Below are positions 24,413-33,256 of a stretch of DNA of 64,000 nt, piece after piece. Under the pieces are notes generated by a model. That model did not search any database. It was given only the letters and a program-made list of their open reading frames with translations, and was not told the DNA's origin. The number at the start of each line of letters is the position of its first letter. The first letter of the stretch is position 1. The stretch lies in assembly GCA_042663485.1 (NCBI GenBank), contig JBHTAF010000002.1; one strand, 5' to 3'. The translations under genes and the position numbers were made by a program. Source of the stretch: Natronosalvus sp042663485. Its GTDB lineage: Archaea; Halobacteriota; Halobacteria; Halobacteriales; Natrialbaceae.

Positions 24413-26314
24413 TCAGTCACCTGCAGCGGGTTCGATCCGAACCTGCGCGTCCGGCTCTGCGTCCGAGCCGTCGACGTTGAGCTCGTAGCCCTCGACGACG
24501 TCGGCGGGTTCGAACGGATTGCCGTTGTACTTGAGCAGGCTGGTCAGCTTCTCGCCATAGCGGCCGAGTTCCTTCTGGATCAGGCCGCGGAACTGGGCCG
24601 TGGCGTTCATCTCGACGACCATCGCCTGGTCGACGCTCTCGATGAACTCGGTGAGTTCGGTCTCGGGGAACGGCATCATGTCGGAGACGCCGACGGCCTT
24701 GACCGAGTGGCCCTGCTCGTTCAGGCGCTCGGTCGCCTCGAGGACGGCACCCTGGGCCGATCCCCAGGTGATGATGCCGAAGTCGGCCGACTCGTCGCCC
24801 GCGTACGTCTGGTTCGAGTCGTGTTCCTCGTCGAGTTCGGCGCGGATGGCCTCGAGCTTCTCGAGCCGTCGGTCCATCTGGAAGACGCGGTTGTCGGGGT
24901 CCTCCGAGATGTGCCCCGCCGGCGTGTGCTCGTTCCCGGTCGCCAGGAAGCGCCCGCCCTTCTGGCCGGGCAGCGAGCGTGGGCTGACGCCGTTTTCGAC
25001 GTCGTGTTGGAACCGGTGGAACTTCCCGGACTCGTCGTGCGGGAGGTCCTCGAGTTCGTCCTCGGTGAGCGTCGAGCCCAGCGACGGGTCGGGCTCGCGG
25101 TCGAGGAAGCTGACGGGGACGTTCTCGTTCTCCCCGCTCAGCTTCTGGTCGTAGATGATGATCGTCGGAATCTGGTACTCGTAGGCAATGTGGAACGCCA
25201 GGCGCGTCTGCTCGTAGGCCTCCTCGATGTTAGCGGGCGCAAAGACGACGCGCGCGGAGTCACCCTGGCTCGTGTAGAGGGTGAACTCGAGATCGCCCTG
25301 CTCGGGTTTGGTGGGCATCCCCGTCGAGGGGCCGGCCCGCATCGACTCGAGCAACACGATCGGCGTTTCGGTCATCTCCGCGAGGCCGAGGGGTTCGCTC
25401 ATGAGAGCGAATCCGCCGCCGGACGAGCCGGACATGGCCTTCACGCCGGCGTGGCTCGCGCCTACGGCGAGGGCCGCGGCCGCGATCTCGTCTTCGACCT
25501 GCTCGGAGATCCCGCCCATGTCGGGCAGGTTCTGGGACATGATGGTGAAGACGTCCGTCCACGGCGTCATCGGGTAGCCGGCGATGAACCGGCAGCCGGA
25601 ATCGATGGCACCGTAGGCGATGGCGTTCGAGCCCGAGAGCAGCGCCTGCTCGTCCTCGTGTTCGCCCTCCGGGATGCGGAGGTCGTGCTCGAAGTCGTAC
25701 TCCTCCGTGACCATGTCGTGGGCGTCGTGGAGGATCTCGAGGTTCGGCTCGAGGATCTTCTCGGGCATGGCGTCGCGCATCAGGTCCTCGATGTGCTCGA
25801 GGTCCATCTCCAGCAGCGCCGCCGTGACGCCGACGCCCGCGGTGTTGCGCATGACCTCGCGGCCGTGCTCTTTGGCCATCGCCCGAAGGTCGATCGGGAA
25901 GACGTGCCAGTCGTTCTCCTCGGCACGCTCCTCGAGGTCGAGGTCGGACACGTCGTCCTCCGAGAGCAGCCCCGAGTCGTAGACGATGATTCCGCCCTCG
26001 TTGAGTTCGTCTAAGTTCTCCGAGAGGGGCTTGATCTCCTCGTTGCCGTAGTAGGCGCCTTCCTTCGGGTTCCGGGCGAAGGAGTCGCCGAGTGCGAGGA
26101 GGAAGTTGTACCCGTCCCCCCGAGACTGTACCTTGTGCCCCGCCGCGCGGATCTCGACGTAGGTGTGGCCACCGCGAATCCGAGACGGATAGTGTCGGTG
26201 GGTAAATACGTCGAGGCCCGACCGCATGAGGGCCTTCGCGAAGTTCTGACTCGTCGAGTCGATTCCGTCTCCGGAACCGCCTGCGATTCGCCAGATAAGT
26301 TCATGATCGCTCAT
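24413..26314 (-). CDS. porA: 2-oxoacid:ferredoxin oxidoreductase, fused gamma-alpha subunit (probable pyruvate)
   Basis: The 633-residue protein joins a gamma domain (WRIAGGSGDGIDSTSQNFAKAL, residues about 6-27, with SRIRGGHTYVEIR) to an alpha domain (about residues 225-633; SGSNAIAYGAIDSGCRFIAGYPMTPWTD, MSGSSGGGFALMSEPLG, TWGSAQGAVLEA). This gamma-alpha fusion is normal for haloarchaea. The enzyme works in the cytoplasm with ferredoxin and replaces pyruvate dehydrogenase. It is the first gene of the porAB unit. Upstream (26320-26400) the non-coding stretch has TTTAGG and CTATAG elements on this strand that may be the promoter. Confidence 0.87.
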   Translation of the reverse strand: MSDHELIWRIAGGSGDGIDSTSQNFAKALMRSGLDVFTHRHYPSRIRGGHTYVEIRAAGHKVQSRGDGYNFLLALGDSFARNPKEGAYYGNEEIKPLSENLDELNEGGIIVYDSGLLSEDDVSDLDLEERAEENDWHVFPIDLRAMAKEHGREVMRNTAGVGVTAALLEMDLEHIEDLMRDAMPEKILEPNLEILHDAHDMVTEEYDFEHDLRIPEGEHEDEQALLSGSNAIAYGAIDSGCRFIAGYPMTPWTDVFTIMSQNLPDMGGISEQVEDEIAAAALAVGASHAGVKAMSGSSGGGFALMSEPLGLAEMTETPIVLLESMRAGPSTGMPTKPEQGDLEFTLYTSQGDSARVVFAPANIEEAYEQTRLAFHIAYEYQIPTIIIYDQKLSGENENVPVSFLDREPDPSLGSTLTEDELEDLPHDESGKFHRFQHDVENGVSPRSLPGQKGGRFLATGNEHTPAGHISEDPDNRVFQMDRRLEKLEAIRAELDEEHDSNQTYAGDESADFGIITWGSAQGAVLEATERLNEQGHSVKAVGVSDMMPFPETELTEFIESVDQAMVVEMNATAQFRGLIQKELGRYGEKLTSLLKYNGNPFEPADVVEGYELNVDGSDAEPDAQVRIEPAAGD

Positions 26315-26534
26315 GGTGGATAAGCGGCCTCGGTGGCCAGCAGTATGCGGAATTTTGCTCCAGCGAACCTAAAGCCTTTGCTATAGATTACCAAGAAACT
26401 TTCGTGAAGAATGAGGGTCCGGGCAGGATATCTCGGCCGTTTCCGGGTGTACGTACAGAAAACGCATTTAGAATTGTAGACAGAGGCCCGTCATATCGAG
26501 GCTCGAGACCTACCACTAACGAGCGATCGGTCGA

Positions 26535-27077
26535 TCACGTCTCGCTCCCGAACGGCCTGGTCGCAACCTCGTCGTAGAGAACCGTCGACGGTGGCTCGGA
26601 GAACCAGCCGATGTCGGCGATTTCGCCGTCTCGAGCACGCGGTTCGCCGCCGGCGTACTCGCCGGCGAAGATCACGATCAGGTCGAATACCGGGGGATCG
26701 TCGGTCTCGACCGAGCGATGTTCGATCACGTGCACCTCGAGCACGCCCACGATATCGCACTCCACCCCCGTCTCTTCTCGGAGTTCCCGACGGGCGGCCT
26801 CCCGGTAGGTTTCCTCGCGTTCGCGCTTGCCACCGGGGTCGCCCCAGCCCTCGTCTCCCTCGTTTCGCACCAGCAGCACTGCTCCGTCGTCGTTCGTCAG
26901 CCAGACGCCCGCGCCACCGAGTGCCTCCTCGTCGGCCCGTTTGCGGATGCGACGGTACCGCTCGAGTGCGTGCTCCCACGTCTTGTCGACCGTTTCGAAC
27001 TCGCCGTGCTCGCCCCGCAGGTCGGCAATCGACGACTCGACGCTGCTTCTGGTTCGTTCGGTGACGGGGGCGGCCAT
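26535..27077 (-). CDS. NUDIX hydrolase
   Basis: The 180-residue protein has a perfect Nudix box: GKREREETYREAARRELREE followed by TGV (GX5EX7REUXEEXGU), at about residues 82-104. It would hydrolyse a nucleoside diphosphate linked to another group. GVWLTNDDGAVLLVRNEGDEGWGDPGG before the box is typical of haloarchaeal members. An N-terminal helical extension of about 50 residues is present. Substrate unknown. It lies upstream of aroC on the same strand, separated by 115 bases that contain a short hexamer repeat. Confidence 0.9.
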   Translation of the reverse strand: MAAPVTERTRSSVESSIADLRGEHGEFETVDKTWEHALERYRRIRKRADEEALGGAGVWLTNDDGAVLLVRNEGDEGWGDPGGKREREETYREAARRELREETGVECDIVGVLEVHVIEHRSVETDDPPVFDLIVIFAGEYAGGEPRARDGEIADIGWFSEPPSTVLYDEVATRPFGSET

Positions 27078-27135
27078 CTCGCGATACTGATGGTGCCGCC
27101 CAGTTAGCGATTTCGCTCGAGTGATGGGCGATGGA

Positions 27136-27158
27136 CGAGTACGAGTACGAGTACAAGT
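27136..27158. repeat. Short GTACGA hexamer repeat
   Basis: Three to four GAGTAC units run in tandem between the NUDIX start and the aroC stop. It is a microsatellite-like 6-base array, the second such hexamer tract in the window. No function is evident. Confidence 0.7.
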
Positions 27159-27191
27159 GCAAACGTGAGCGAGGGCGGACGCAGGACGCCC

Positions 27192-28346
27192 TCACTCGTT
27201 CCGCGGGTTGGTCGGATGGTAGTCGGTATCGTACTCGCCGGGCGTCCCATCTACCCGGTCGGGATTGATTCGGCCCGAGAGCAACATGAAGTCCACGAGC
27301 GTGAGCGCGAGCATCGCCTCGACGACTGGCACGCCACGCGGCGGGAGGACGGGGTCGTGACGCCCGATGACCTGTGCGTCCTCGACGACCTCGCCGGTCT
27401 CCCAGTCGACGGTCTGCTGGGGCGAGGGAATCGAGGTTGGTGCGTGGAGGGTGACCTCGCCGTAGATCGGTTCGCCGCTCGAGATGCCGCCCTGGATGCC
27501 GCCGTGGTCGTTTTCGACGGGCGTCGGGTTTCCGTCCTCGCCGAACTCCCAGTCGTCGTTTCGCTCCGTCCCCGAGTACTCCCGTGCCTCCCGACCCAGC
27601 CCGAACTCGAAGGCCGTCGTCGCCGGAATCGCCATCATCGCCTGCCCGAGTCGAGCGGAGAGCGAGTCGAACCGCGGGGCGCCGAGACCGACCGGGACGC
27701 CTCGAGCCTCGAAGTAGATGCTCCCGCCGATGGAGTCGCCCGCCTCCTGGTACTCCTCGATGAGTTCCTGCATCGCCGCGGCGGTCTCGGGGTGGGCACA
27801 CCGCACGTCGTTCTCCTCACTGTGCTCGAGAATCTCCTCGAAACTGACCTCGGGCGCCTCGACGTCCCCGATCTGATTGACGTGGGCCTTGAGTTCGATC
27901 CCCTCGCCCGCGAGCAGTTTCTTCGCGACTGCGCCCGCGGCGACCCAGTTCACGGTCTCGCGCGCGGACGAGCGCCCGCCGCCGCCCCAGTTTCGCGTAC
28001 CGAACTTCGCGGAGTACGTGAAGTCGCCGTGGGAGGGTCGCGGTGCGGTGATGAAGGGTTCGTACTTGCCCGAGCGGGCGTCCTTGTTCTCGATGACGAG
28101 GCCGATGGGCGTCCCGGTGGTGTAGCCGTCCTGGATCCCGGACTTGATCGAGACCGAGTCGGGTTCGCCGCGGCTGGTCGTGATCATCGACTGGCCGGGT
28201 TTTCGCCGGTCGAGGTCCGCCTGAATGTCGTCCTCGGTCAGCTCGAGGCCGGCGGGACAGCCGGAGATCGTACACCCCATCGCCTCGCCGTGGCTCTCCC
28301 CGAAGGTCGTCACCTGGAAGAGGCGACCGAAGCGGTTGCCGTTCAT
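27192..28346 (-). CDS. aroC: Chorismate synthase
   Basis: This 384-residue enzyme makes chorismate from EPSP with reduced FMN, the last shikimate step. Signatures are FGESHGEAMGCTISGCPAG near residue 15 (with the catalytic His), RRKPGQSMITTSRGEPD, HGDFTYSAKFGTRNWGGGGR and SSARETVNWVAAGAVAK near residues 110-150, and GGISSGEPI. Length is normal. It stands alone with no other aro gene in the window. The start ATG at 28346 directly precedes the NGNRFGRLFQVTTFGESHG block. Confidence 0.96.
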   Translation of the reverse strand: MNGNRFGRLFQVTTFGESHGEAMGCTISGCPAGLELTEDDIQADLDRRKPGQSMITTSRGEPDSVSIKSGIQDGYTTGTPIGLVIENKDARSGKYEPFITAPRPSHGDFTYSAKFGTRNWGGGGRSSARETVNWVAAGAVAKKLLAGEGIELKAHVNQIGDVEAPEVSFEEILEHSEENDVRCAHPETAAAMQELIEEYQEAGDSIGGSIYFEARGVPVGLGAPRFDSLSARLGQAMMAIPATTAFEFGLGREAREYSGTERNDDWEFGEDGNPTPVENDHGGIQGGISSGEPIYGEVTLHAPTSIPSPQQTVDWETGEVVEDAQVIGRHDPVLPPRGVPVVEAMLALTLVDFMLLSGRINPDRVDGTPGEYDTDYHPTNPRNE

Positions 28347-28545
28347 GGCTGGCTCTCCGTGACGGGCGTACTTATCGGTGCAGGATTGTGCAAGAAGAGG
28401 CGATACCGATGGTCGTTGGGGTCACTCGGTTCGGGTCTCGAACTGGGTTTCGTCCCCGAGTGCCGAACTGGGCTGGAGTCTCGACCTCGGGCTCCGGCAA
28501 CGGCCGACTCGAGCTTCGAGCGACTCTTGATCCTCGAGCCTCGAG

Positions 28546-29721
28546 TTACCCGTCGTACGCCGGAATGCCCGTCAGGTCGTGGCCAAGCACGAGCGTGTGG
28601 ATGTCGTGGGTCCCCTCGTAGGTGTAGACCGTCTCCATGTTCGCGAGATGGCGCATCGGCGAGTAGTCGGTCGTGATACCGTTCCCGCCGAGCATCTCGC
28701 GGGCCACCCGCGACTGCTCGCGGGCCATTCGGACGTTGTTGCGTTTGGCCATCGAGACGTGCTGCGGGCGCAGGTCGCCACGCTCTTTCAACTCGGCCAG
28801 TCGGTACGCGAGCAACTGCGCGAGCGTGATCTGGGTCGCCATCTCCGCTAGCTTGTCCTGCTGGAGCTGGAAGCGACCAATCGGCCCGCCGAACTGCTCG
28901 CGGTCGGTCGCGTACTGGCGAGCGGTCTCGAAGCAATCCCGCGCCGCGCCGACGGCGCCCCAGGCGATGCCGTACCGGGCCTGGGTGAGACACGACAGCG
29001 GTCCCTTCATCCCCTCGACGCCCGGCAGGACGTTCTCCTCGGGCACGCGCACGTCGTTCAGGCCGATCTCGCCCGTGATCGACGCCCGCAGGGAGAGCTT
29101 CTCGGTGATCTTGTTCGTCGAGACGCCGTCCCGATCGGTCTCGACCAGGAATCCCCGGACCGCGTCCCCGCCCGTCTCGTCGCTCGAGCGATCCTTCGCC
29201 CAGACGACTGCCACGTCCGCGATGGGGGAGTTGGTGATCCAGGTCTTCGATCCGTTGAGCACGTAGCCCTCCCCGTCCTTCTCGGCACGAGTCTCCATTC
29301 CCGACGGATTGGAGCCGTGTTCAGGTTCCGTGAGCCCGAAACAGCCGACGGCCTCGCCAGCTCCGAGCTTCGGGAGCCACTCTTCCTTCTGGGCCTCGCT
29401 GCCGTAGGTGTGGATGGGATACATGACCAGGGCGCCCTGGACCGAGGCCATCGACCGAAGCCCAGAGTCGCAGGCCTCGAGTTCCTGCATCAACAGTCCG
29501 TACGCCGTCTCGGAGACGTTCGGCGAGCCGTATCCCTCGAGGTTTGGGGCGTAAAAGCCCATCTCGCCCATCTCGGGGATAAGGTCGGTGGGGAAGGTCC
29601 CGTTCTCGAAGTGGTCGCCGATATCGGACGCAACTTCTTTCTCGACGAATTCGCGGGCAGTATCGCGGATCAACCGTTCTTCCTCCTCGAGGTCGGCCTC
29701 GAGGGAGAGGTAATCGAGCAT
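28546..29721 (-). CDS. Acyl-CoA dehydrogenase, glutaryl-CoA dehydrogenase-like
   Basis: The 391-residue flavoprotein has FGLTEPEHGSNPSGMET near residue 130 and VLNGSKTWITNSPIADV, the FAD/substrate motifs of the acyl-CoA dehydrogenases. METVYTYEGTHDIHTLVLG at the end carries the catalytic glutamate in the YEGT motif, as in glutaryl-CoA dehydrogenase and related enzymes. It is therefore probably a dehydrogenase of the GCDH subgroup, although the substrate cannot be proven. The start at 29721 is an ATG leading into LDYLSLEADLEEEERLIRD. Confidence 0.9.
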   Translation of the reverse strand: MLDYLSLEADLEEEERLIRDTAREFVEKEVASDIGDHFENGTFPTDLIPEMGEMGFYAPNLEGYGSPNVSETAYGLLMQELEACDSGLRSMASVQGALVMYPIHTYGSEAQKEEWLPKLGAGEAVGCFGLTEPEHGSNPSGMETRAEKDGEGYVLNGSKTWITNSPIADVAVVWAKDRSSDETGGDAVRGFLVETDRDGVSTNKITEKLSLRASITGEIGLNDVRVPEENVLPGVEGMKGPLSCLTQARYGIAWGAVGAARDCFETARQYATDREQFGGPIGRFQLQQDKLAEMATQITLAQLLAYRLAELKERGDLRPQHVSMAKRNNVRMAREQSRVAREMLGGNGITTDYSPMRHLANMETVYTYEGTHDIHTLVLGHDLTGIPAYDG

Positions 29722-29924
29722 GGGTGTACGTCCGCGAGAGGGCGTGAAAAGAACTCCTATCTCGTCGCAAGAATTGCCGGGCGCTACCGACGACGGAGGG
29801 TCGTCCGTGCGGTCTCGAGATCGCTGACGTCGGCAATCGAACGGCCTCGAGTCGTCGCCGACCGACTGCGGGCACCCGATCCGCGAGCGCACGGCTTTTG
29901 GCCGTGCCGTCGGTAGTGGCGGAT

Positions 29925-30941
29925 ATGAACGTGGACCTCACGCACCGTCCCCGCCGACTCCGCAAGGACCGAATTCGGGGACTCGTCAGCGAGACGACCC
30001 TCGAGCCGTCGGACTTCATCGCACCCGTCTTCGTCGACGCGACGGCCGACGAGCGCATCCCCATCGAGTCGATGCCCGGTCACGAGCGCGTCCCGATCGC
30101 GGAGGCCGTCCCCCGCGTCGAGGAGGTGCTCGAGACCGGCGTCGAGGCGGTGATGCTCTTTGGCATCCCGCGGTCGAAGGACGCCGAGGGAACTCGCGCG
30201 TGGGCCGAAGACGGCGTCGTCCAAGAGGCCACTCGCCGGATTACCGCCGAAACGGACGCCTACGTGATCACCGACGTCTGTCTCTGTGAGTACACCGAGC
30301 ACGGTCACTGCGGGCCGCTCGAGGCGGGGGCGCGCAACCTCGAAGGCGAACAGCATTCCTCGGGCGCGAGCGGCGGCCTCACCGTCGACAACGACGCTAC
30401 TCTCGAGTCCCTGGAGCGAATCGCCGTCTCCCACGCCGACGCGGGCGCGGAGATGGTCGCCCCGAGCGGCATGATGGACGGGATGGTCGGCGCGATCAGG
30501 AGCGCCCTCGACCGCGAGGGCCACGCCGACGTGGCGGTCATGAGCTACGCTGCGAAGTACGAGAGCGCCTTCTACGGTCCCTTCCGGGACGCCGCCGACG
30601 GCGCGCCCAGTTTCGGCGACCGCCGCCACTACCAGATGGACCCGGCCAACCGCCGCGAGGCGACCCGCGAGGTCCGCCTCGACGTCGACCAGGGGGCAGA
30701 CGTGCTGATGGTCAAACCCGCCTTGCCTTACCTCGACGTCGTGAGCGACCTCCGCAGAGAATTCGACCACCCCGTCGCCGCCTACAACGTCTCCGGCGAA
30801 TACGCCATGCTCCAGGCCGCCGGCGAGAAGGGGTGGCTCGACCTCGAGGCGGCCGCCCTCGAGTCGCTGCTCTCGATCAAACGAGCGGGTGCCGATCTGA
30901 TTCTGACGTACTTCGCCGAGGACGTCGCCCCACGTCTCTGA
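29925..30941 (+). CDS. hemB: Delta-aminolevulinic acid dehydratase (porphobilinogen synthase)
   Basis: This 338-residue enzyme condenses two 5-aminolevulinates to porphobilinogen for heme, siroheme and cobalamin. RPRRLRKDRIRGLVSET near the N-terminus, the zinc-type cysteine cluster DVCLCEYTEHGHCG (about residues 117-130), the Schiff-base lysines in SYAAKYESAFYGPFRDA and MVKPALPYLD, and AYNVSGEYAML all match. It has Cys ligands, so it should be a zinc enzyme. The ATG at 29925 lies 27 bases inside a longer frame. It diverges from the acyl-CoA dehydrogenase. Confidence 0.96.
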   Translation: MNVDLTHRPRRLRKDRIRGLVSETTLEPSDFIAPVFVDATADERIPIESMPGHERVPIAEAVPRVEEVLETGVEAVMLFGIPRSKDAEGTRAWAEDGVVQEATRRITAETDAYVITDVCLCEYTEHGHCGPLEAGARNLEGEQHSSGASGGLTVDNDATLESLERIAVSHADAGAEMVAPSGMMDGMVGAIRSALDREGHADVAVMSYAAKYESAFYGPFRDAADGAPSFGDRRHYQMDPANRREATREVRLDVDQGADVLMVKPALPYLDVVSDLRREFDHPVAAYNVSGEYAMLQAAGEKGWLDLEAAALESLLSIKRAGADLILTYFAEDVAPRL

Positions 30942-31368
30942 GTCGGGTTCGCCGCTATTCGGAGGATTCGACGCACTCGGACTGATGACTCGAGTGCGTG
31001 TGACTCGAGTTCGTACGACTCGAATCGACGGTTCGTCGCGCTCGAGCAGGGGCGCTCGGACGTTCGTCCAGTCGGAGTTCCGGGCTCCGTGACGACTGGC
31101 AACGTTTGCCGCGCGTGAACTCGAAATCACCCGTTCCGAATGCCTACGGTGGCGACTCGGCCATTCTTGCCGCGAACGGACGCTGACAATCGTCCAGTTT
31201 CGGTCGCTCGGGAATCACGCTGCCGGACGGACGGACACCTTAGATCGGTAAAAGGCACATTATATGCTGTAGGATTTCACTCTTATAGAGGTATATTTGG
31301 ACATTCATCAACACTAATCCTTATACAATACACTATCATCCACACTTAACGTGAGATACAGTCCAAAC
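30942..31368. other. Long intergenic region before the ammonium transporter
   Basis: No convincing gene is seen in these 427 bases. The first part (30987-31024) holds three copies of a 15-base unit. From about 31230 the sequence becomes AT-rich with several TATA-like boxes (CACATTATATGC at 31257-31268, TCTTATAGAGG at 31281-31291, GTATATTTGG at 31291-31300, CTTATACAATAC near 31320-31331). TTTGGAC at 31296-31302 and its complement GTCCAAA at 31361-31367 face each other. This is probably the promoter and control region of amt. Confidence 0.6.
30987..31024. repeat. Three 15-base direct repeats (GACTCGA...)
   Basis: GACTCGAG or GACTCGAA recurs at 30987, 31002 and 31017, an exact 15-base period, with related spacers (TGCGTGT, TTCGTAC, TCGACGG). 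Such phased direct repeats in a promoter-side intergenic region may be protein-binding half-sites or simple drift of the genome's abundant CTCGAG word. Confidence 0.6.
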
Positions 31369-31440
31369 ATGCGAAAAAGGTGGTTGAAAGCGAACGAACG
31401 TCTGCACGATAGCTGCACCTCATCGGAGGTGCTACCATGA
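31369..31440 (+). CDS. Short upstream ORF overlapping amt (putative leader peptide)
   Basis: An ATG at 31369 opens a 23-codon frame starting MRKRWLKANERLHDSC and ending at TGA 31438-31440, which overlaps the amt start as ATGA. The peptide is basic, unlike most haloarchaeal proteins. The last third of the frame covers the hairpin that buries the amt Shine-Dalgarno, so ribosomes translating it would open that hairpin. This arrangement suggests translational coupling or attenuation. No family is known, and it is too short to judge by composition. Confidence 0.45.
   Translation: MRKRWLKANERLHDSCTSSEVLP
31415..31432 (+). promoter_or_regulatory. Hairpin sequestering the amt Shine-Dalgarno
   Basis: GCACCTC (31415-31421), loop ATCG, GAGGTGC (31426-31432) form a perfect 7-base-pair stem with a 4-base loop. 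The Shine-Dalgarno GGAGGTG at 31425-31431 lies within the loop edge and 3' arm, 5 bases before the amt ATG at 31437. In the folded RNA the ribosome site would be hidden. A strong SD is itself uncommon here, since many haloarchaeal mRNAs are leaderless. Confidence 0.6.
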
Positions 31441-33092
31441 TCGACGCCGCACCGTTGCAGGTTGATCCCGAGGTGCTCGTCGAGGGCGTCAACCTCGCGT
31501 GGGTGCTGACGGTCACCTTCCTGATCTTCTTCATGCACGCGGGCTTCGCCATGCTCGAGGCCGGCCAGGTGCGCTCGAAGAACGTCGCGAACCAGCTAAC
31601 GAAGAACCTGCTGACCTGGAGCGTCGGCGTGACCGTATTCTTCCTCGTAGGCGCCGGGGTCGAAAGCCTCGTCGCCGGTGACGGATTCGTTCCGGCCTTC
31701 GACGTGGCCGAACCCAACGCGTGGGTCGACTGGCTGTTCGGCGCCGTCTTCGCGATGACGGCGGCGACCATCGTCTCCGGAGCCGTCGCCGGCCGCGCGA
31801 AACTCCGCGCGTACGTCGGCTACACGTTCTTGCTGGCAGCGGTCATCTACCCGGTCGTCACCGGCCTCACCTGGGCCGGGAGCCATCTGGCCGTCGGTGG
31901 GGTCGTCTTCGAGGACTTCGCCGGCGGCATGATCGTCCACGGGATGGGCGGCATCGCCGGCCTCACCGCCGCGTGGGTCCTCGGCCCGCGCCTCGACCGC
32001 TACAACCAGGACGGGTCGGTCAACGTGATCCCCGGCCACTCGATGACCTTCGCCGTGCTCGGCACGCTCGTGCTCGCCTTCGGCTGGTACGGCTTCAACG
32101 TCGGCACCGCGGCGACGGTCTTCGCGCTCGAGGGCGGGGAGCTCGTCCTCGGGGACTTCGCCACCGTCGGTCGCGTCGCCATGACGACGACCATCGCGAT
32201 GGGGTGTGGCGCCATGGGTGCCGGGCTCGTCGCCTGGCTCAAGACCGGCAAGGTCGACACGCTGTACGTCGCCAACGGCCTGCTCGCCGGGCTCGTCGGC
32301 ATCACCGCGATTCCCCACACGACCGCGTGGTGGGGCGCGTTCGTCGTCGGCGGCCTCGCCGGCGCCCAGCTCCCGCTGGTCTTCGGCTTCGTCGAGAACG
32401 TCCTGAAGATCGACGACGTCTGCGCGGTGTTCCCCGTCCACGGCTCGGCCGGGGTCCTCGGGACGCTCCTGTACCCGTTCGTCGCCGCACCCGGCGTCGT
32501 CGAGAGCGTCGCGAACGCGTTCGCCGCGCAGGTCGTCGGCGTGGTCGTCATCGCCGGCTGGACGATCCTCGCCACGGGCCTCGTCTGGGGCGCGTTCAAA
32601 GCGGTCGGCCAGGCTCGAGTTACGCCAGAACACGAACGCGACGGCCTCGACGTGAGCGAACACGGCGTCGACACCTACCCCGAGTTCGGCACGCCCGAAG
32701 TCGCGGCTGACGGCGGTGCGATCCGGGCGGACGGCGGTACTGCAGACAGCGGCATCTGGATGGTCACCGCCATCGTCCGCCCCGACCGCCTGGGCGACGT
32801 GAAGACGAACCTCGCCGGAATCGGCGCCCCCTCGCTGACGGTCACGAACGTCTCCGGTCGCGGCTCCCAGCCCGCGAAGACCGGCCAGTGGCGCGGCGAG
32901 GAGTACGCCGTCGACCTCCACCAGAAGGTCAAGATCGAGTGCGTCGTCGCCGACGTCCCGGCCACCGAAGTCGTCGACGCGATCCGCGAGGCCGCGAACA
33001 CGGGCGAACCGGGCGACGGCAAGATCTTCGTCATCCCGGTCGAGGACGCCTGCCAGGTCCGCACGGGGGCGACCGGCCCCGAAGCCGTCTAA
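31437..33092 (+). CDS. amt: Ammonium transporter fused to a P-II domain
   Basis: The 551-residue protein has an Amt channel of about 11 helices (residues about 15-410) with FFMHAGFAMLEAG, the pore region FAGGMIVHGMGGIAGL (conserved twin-His partner), FGWYGFNVG and FPVHGSAGVLGTL. A hydrophilic linker (about 410-445) joins it to a P-II/GlnK domain (about 446-551): MVTAIVRPDRLGDVKTNLA, TVTNVSGRG, the T-loop GQWRGEEYAVD, and GKIFVIPVEDACQVRTG. The T-loop tyrosine equivalent to GlnB Tyr51 is kept, Tyr46 is Trp. The channel can thus be gated by its own sensor instead of a separate GlnK. Confidence 0.95.
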   Translation: MIDAAPLQVDPEVLVEGVNLAWVLTVTFLIFFMHAGFAMLEAGQVRSKNVANQLTKNLLTWSVGVTVFFLVGAGVESLVAGDGFVPAFDVAEPNAWVDWLFGAVFAMTAATIVSGAVAGRAKLRAYVGYTFLLAAVIYPVVTGLTWAGSHLAVGGVVFEDFAGGMIVHGMGGIAGLTAAWVLGPRLDRYNQDGSVNVIPGHSMTFAVLGTLVLAFGWYGFNVGTAATVFALEGGELVLGDFATVGRVAMTTTIAMGCGAMGAGLVAWLKTGKVDTLYVANGLLAGLVGITAIPHTTAWWGAFVVGGLAGAQLPLVFGFVENVLKIDDVCAVFPVHGSAGVLGTLLYPFVAAPGVVESVANAFAAQVVGVVVIAGWTILATGLVWGAFKAVGQARVTPEHERDGLDVSEHGVDTYPEFGTPEVAADGGAIRADGGTADSGIWMVTAIVRPDRLGDVKTNLAGIGAPSLTVTNVSGRGSQPAKTGQWRGEEYAVDLHQKVKIECVVADVPATEVVDAIREAANTGEPGDGKIFVIPVEDACQVRTGATGPEAV

Positions 33093-33256
33093 CGACTGAT
33101 TGCGTGTGTCTCGGACGGTTTCTAAACGAACCTCGAGACGGATTTCGGACGCTTCTCCCGCGTCCTCGCTCGACAGTTCGGCATCAGAACTGGTCGTGAC
33201 CGCCGACTGTCAGTATACACTACGTTTCAAGAGGACGTGCGGAATACGTCGAACCG

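Noticed and set aside
29784..31130. A 448-codon open frame on the minus strand opposite hemB.
   Set aside because: It mirrors hemB, which carries all active-site motifs; the antisense product has no recognisable domain.
31140..31349. A 69-codon frame in the hemB-amt gap.
   Set aside because: Its end runs through the AT-rich promoter region and it has no conserved features.
31596..32921. A 441-codon open frame on the minus strand opposite amt.
   Set aside because: It is a by-product of GC-rich codon use in amt. Its composition is acidic but without hydrophobic cores or motifs.
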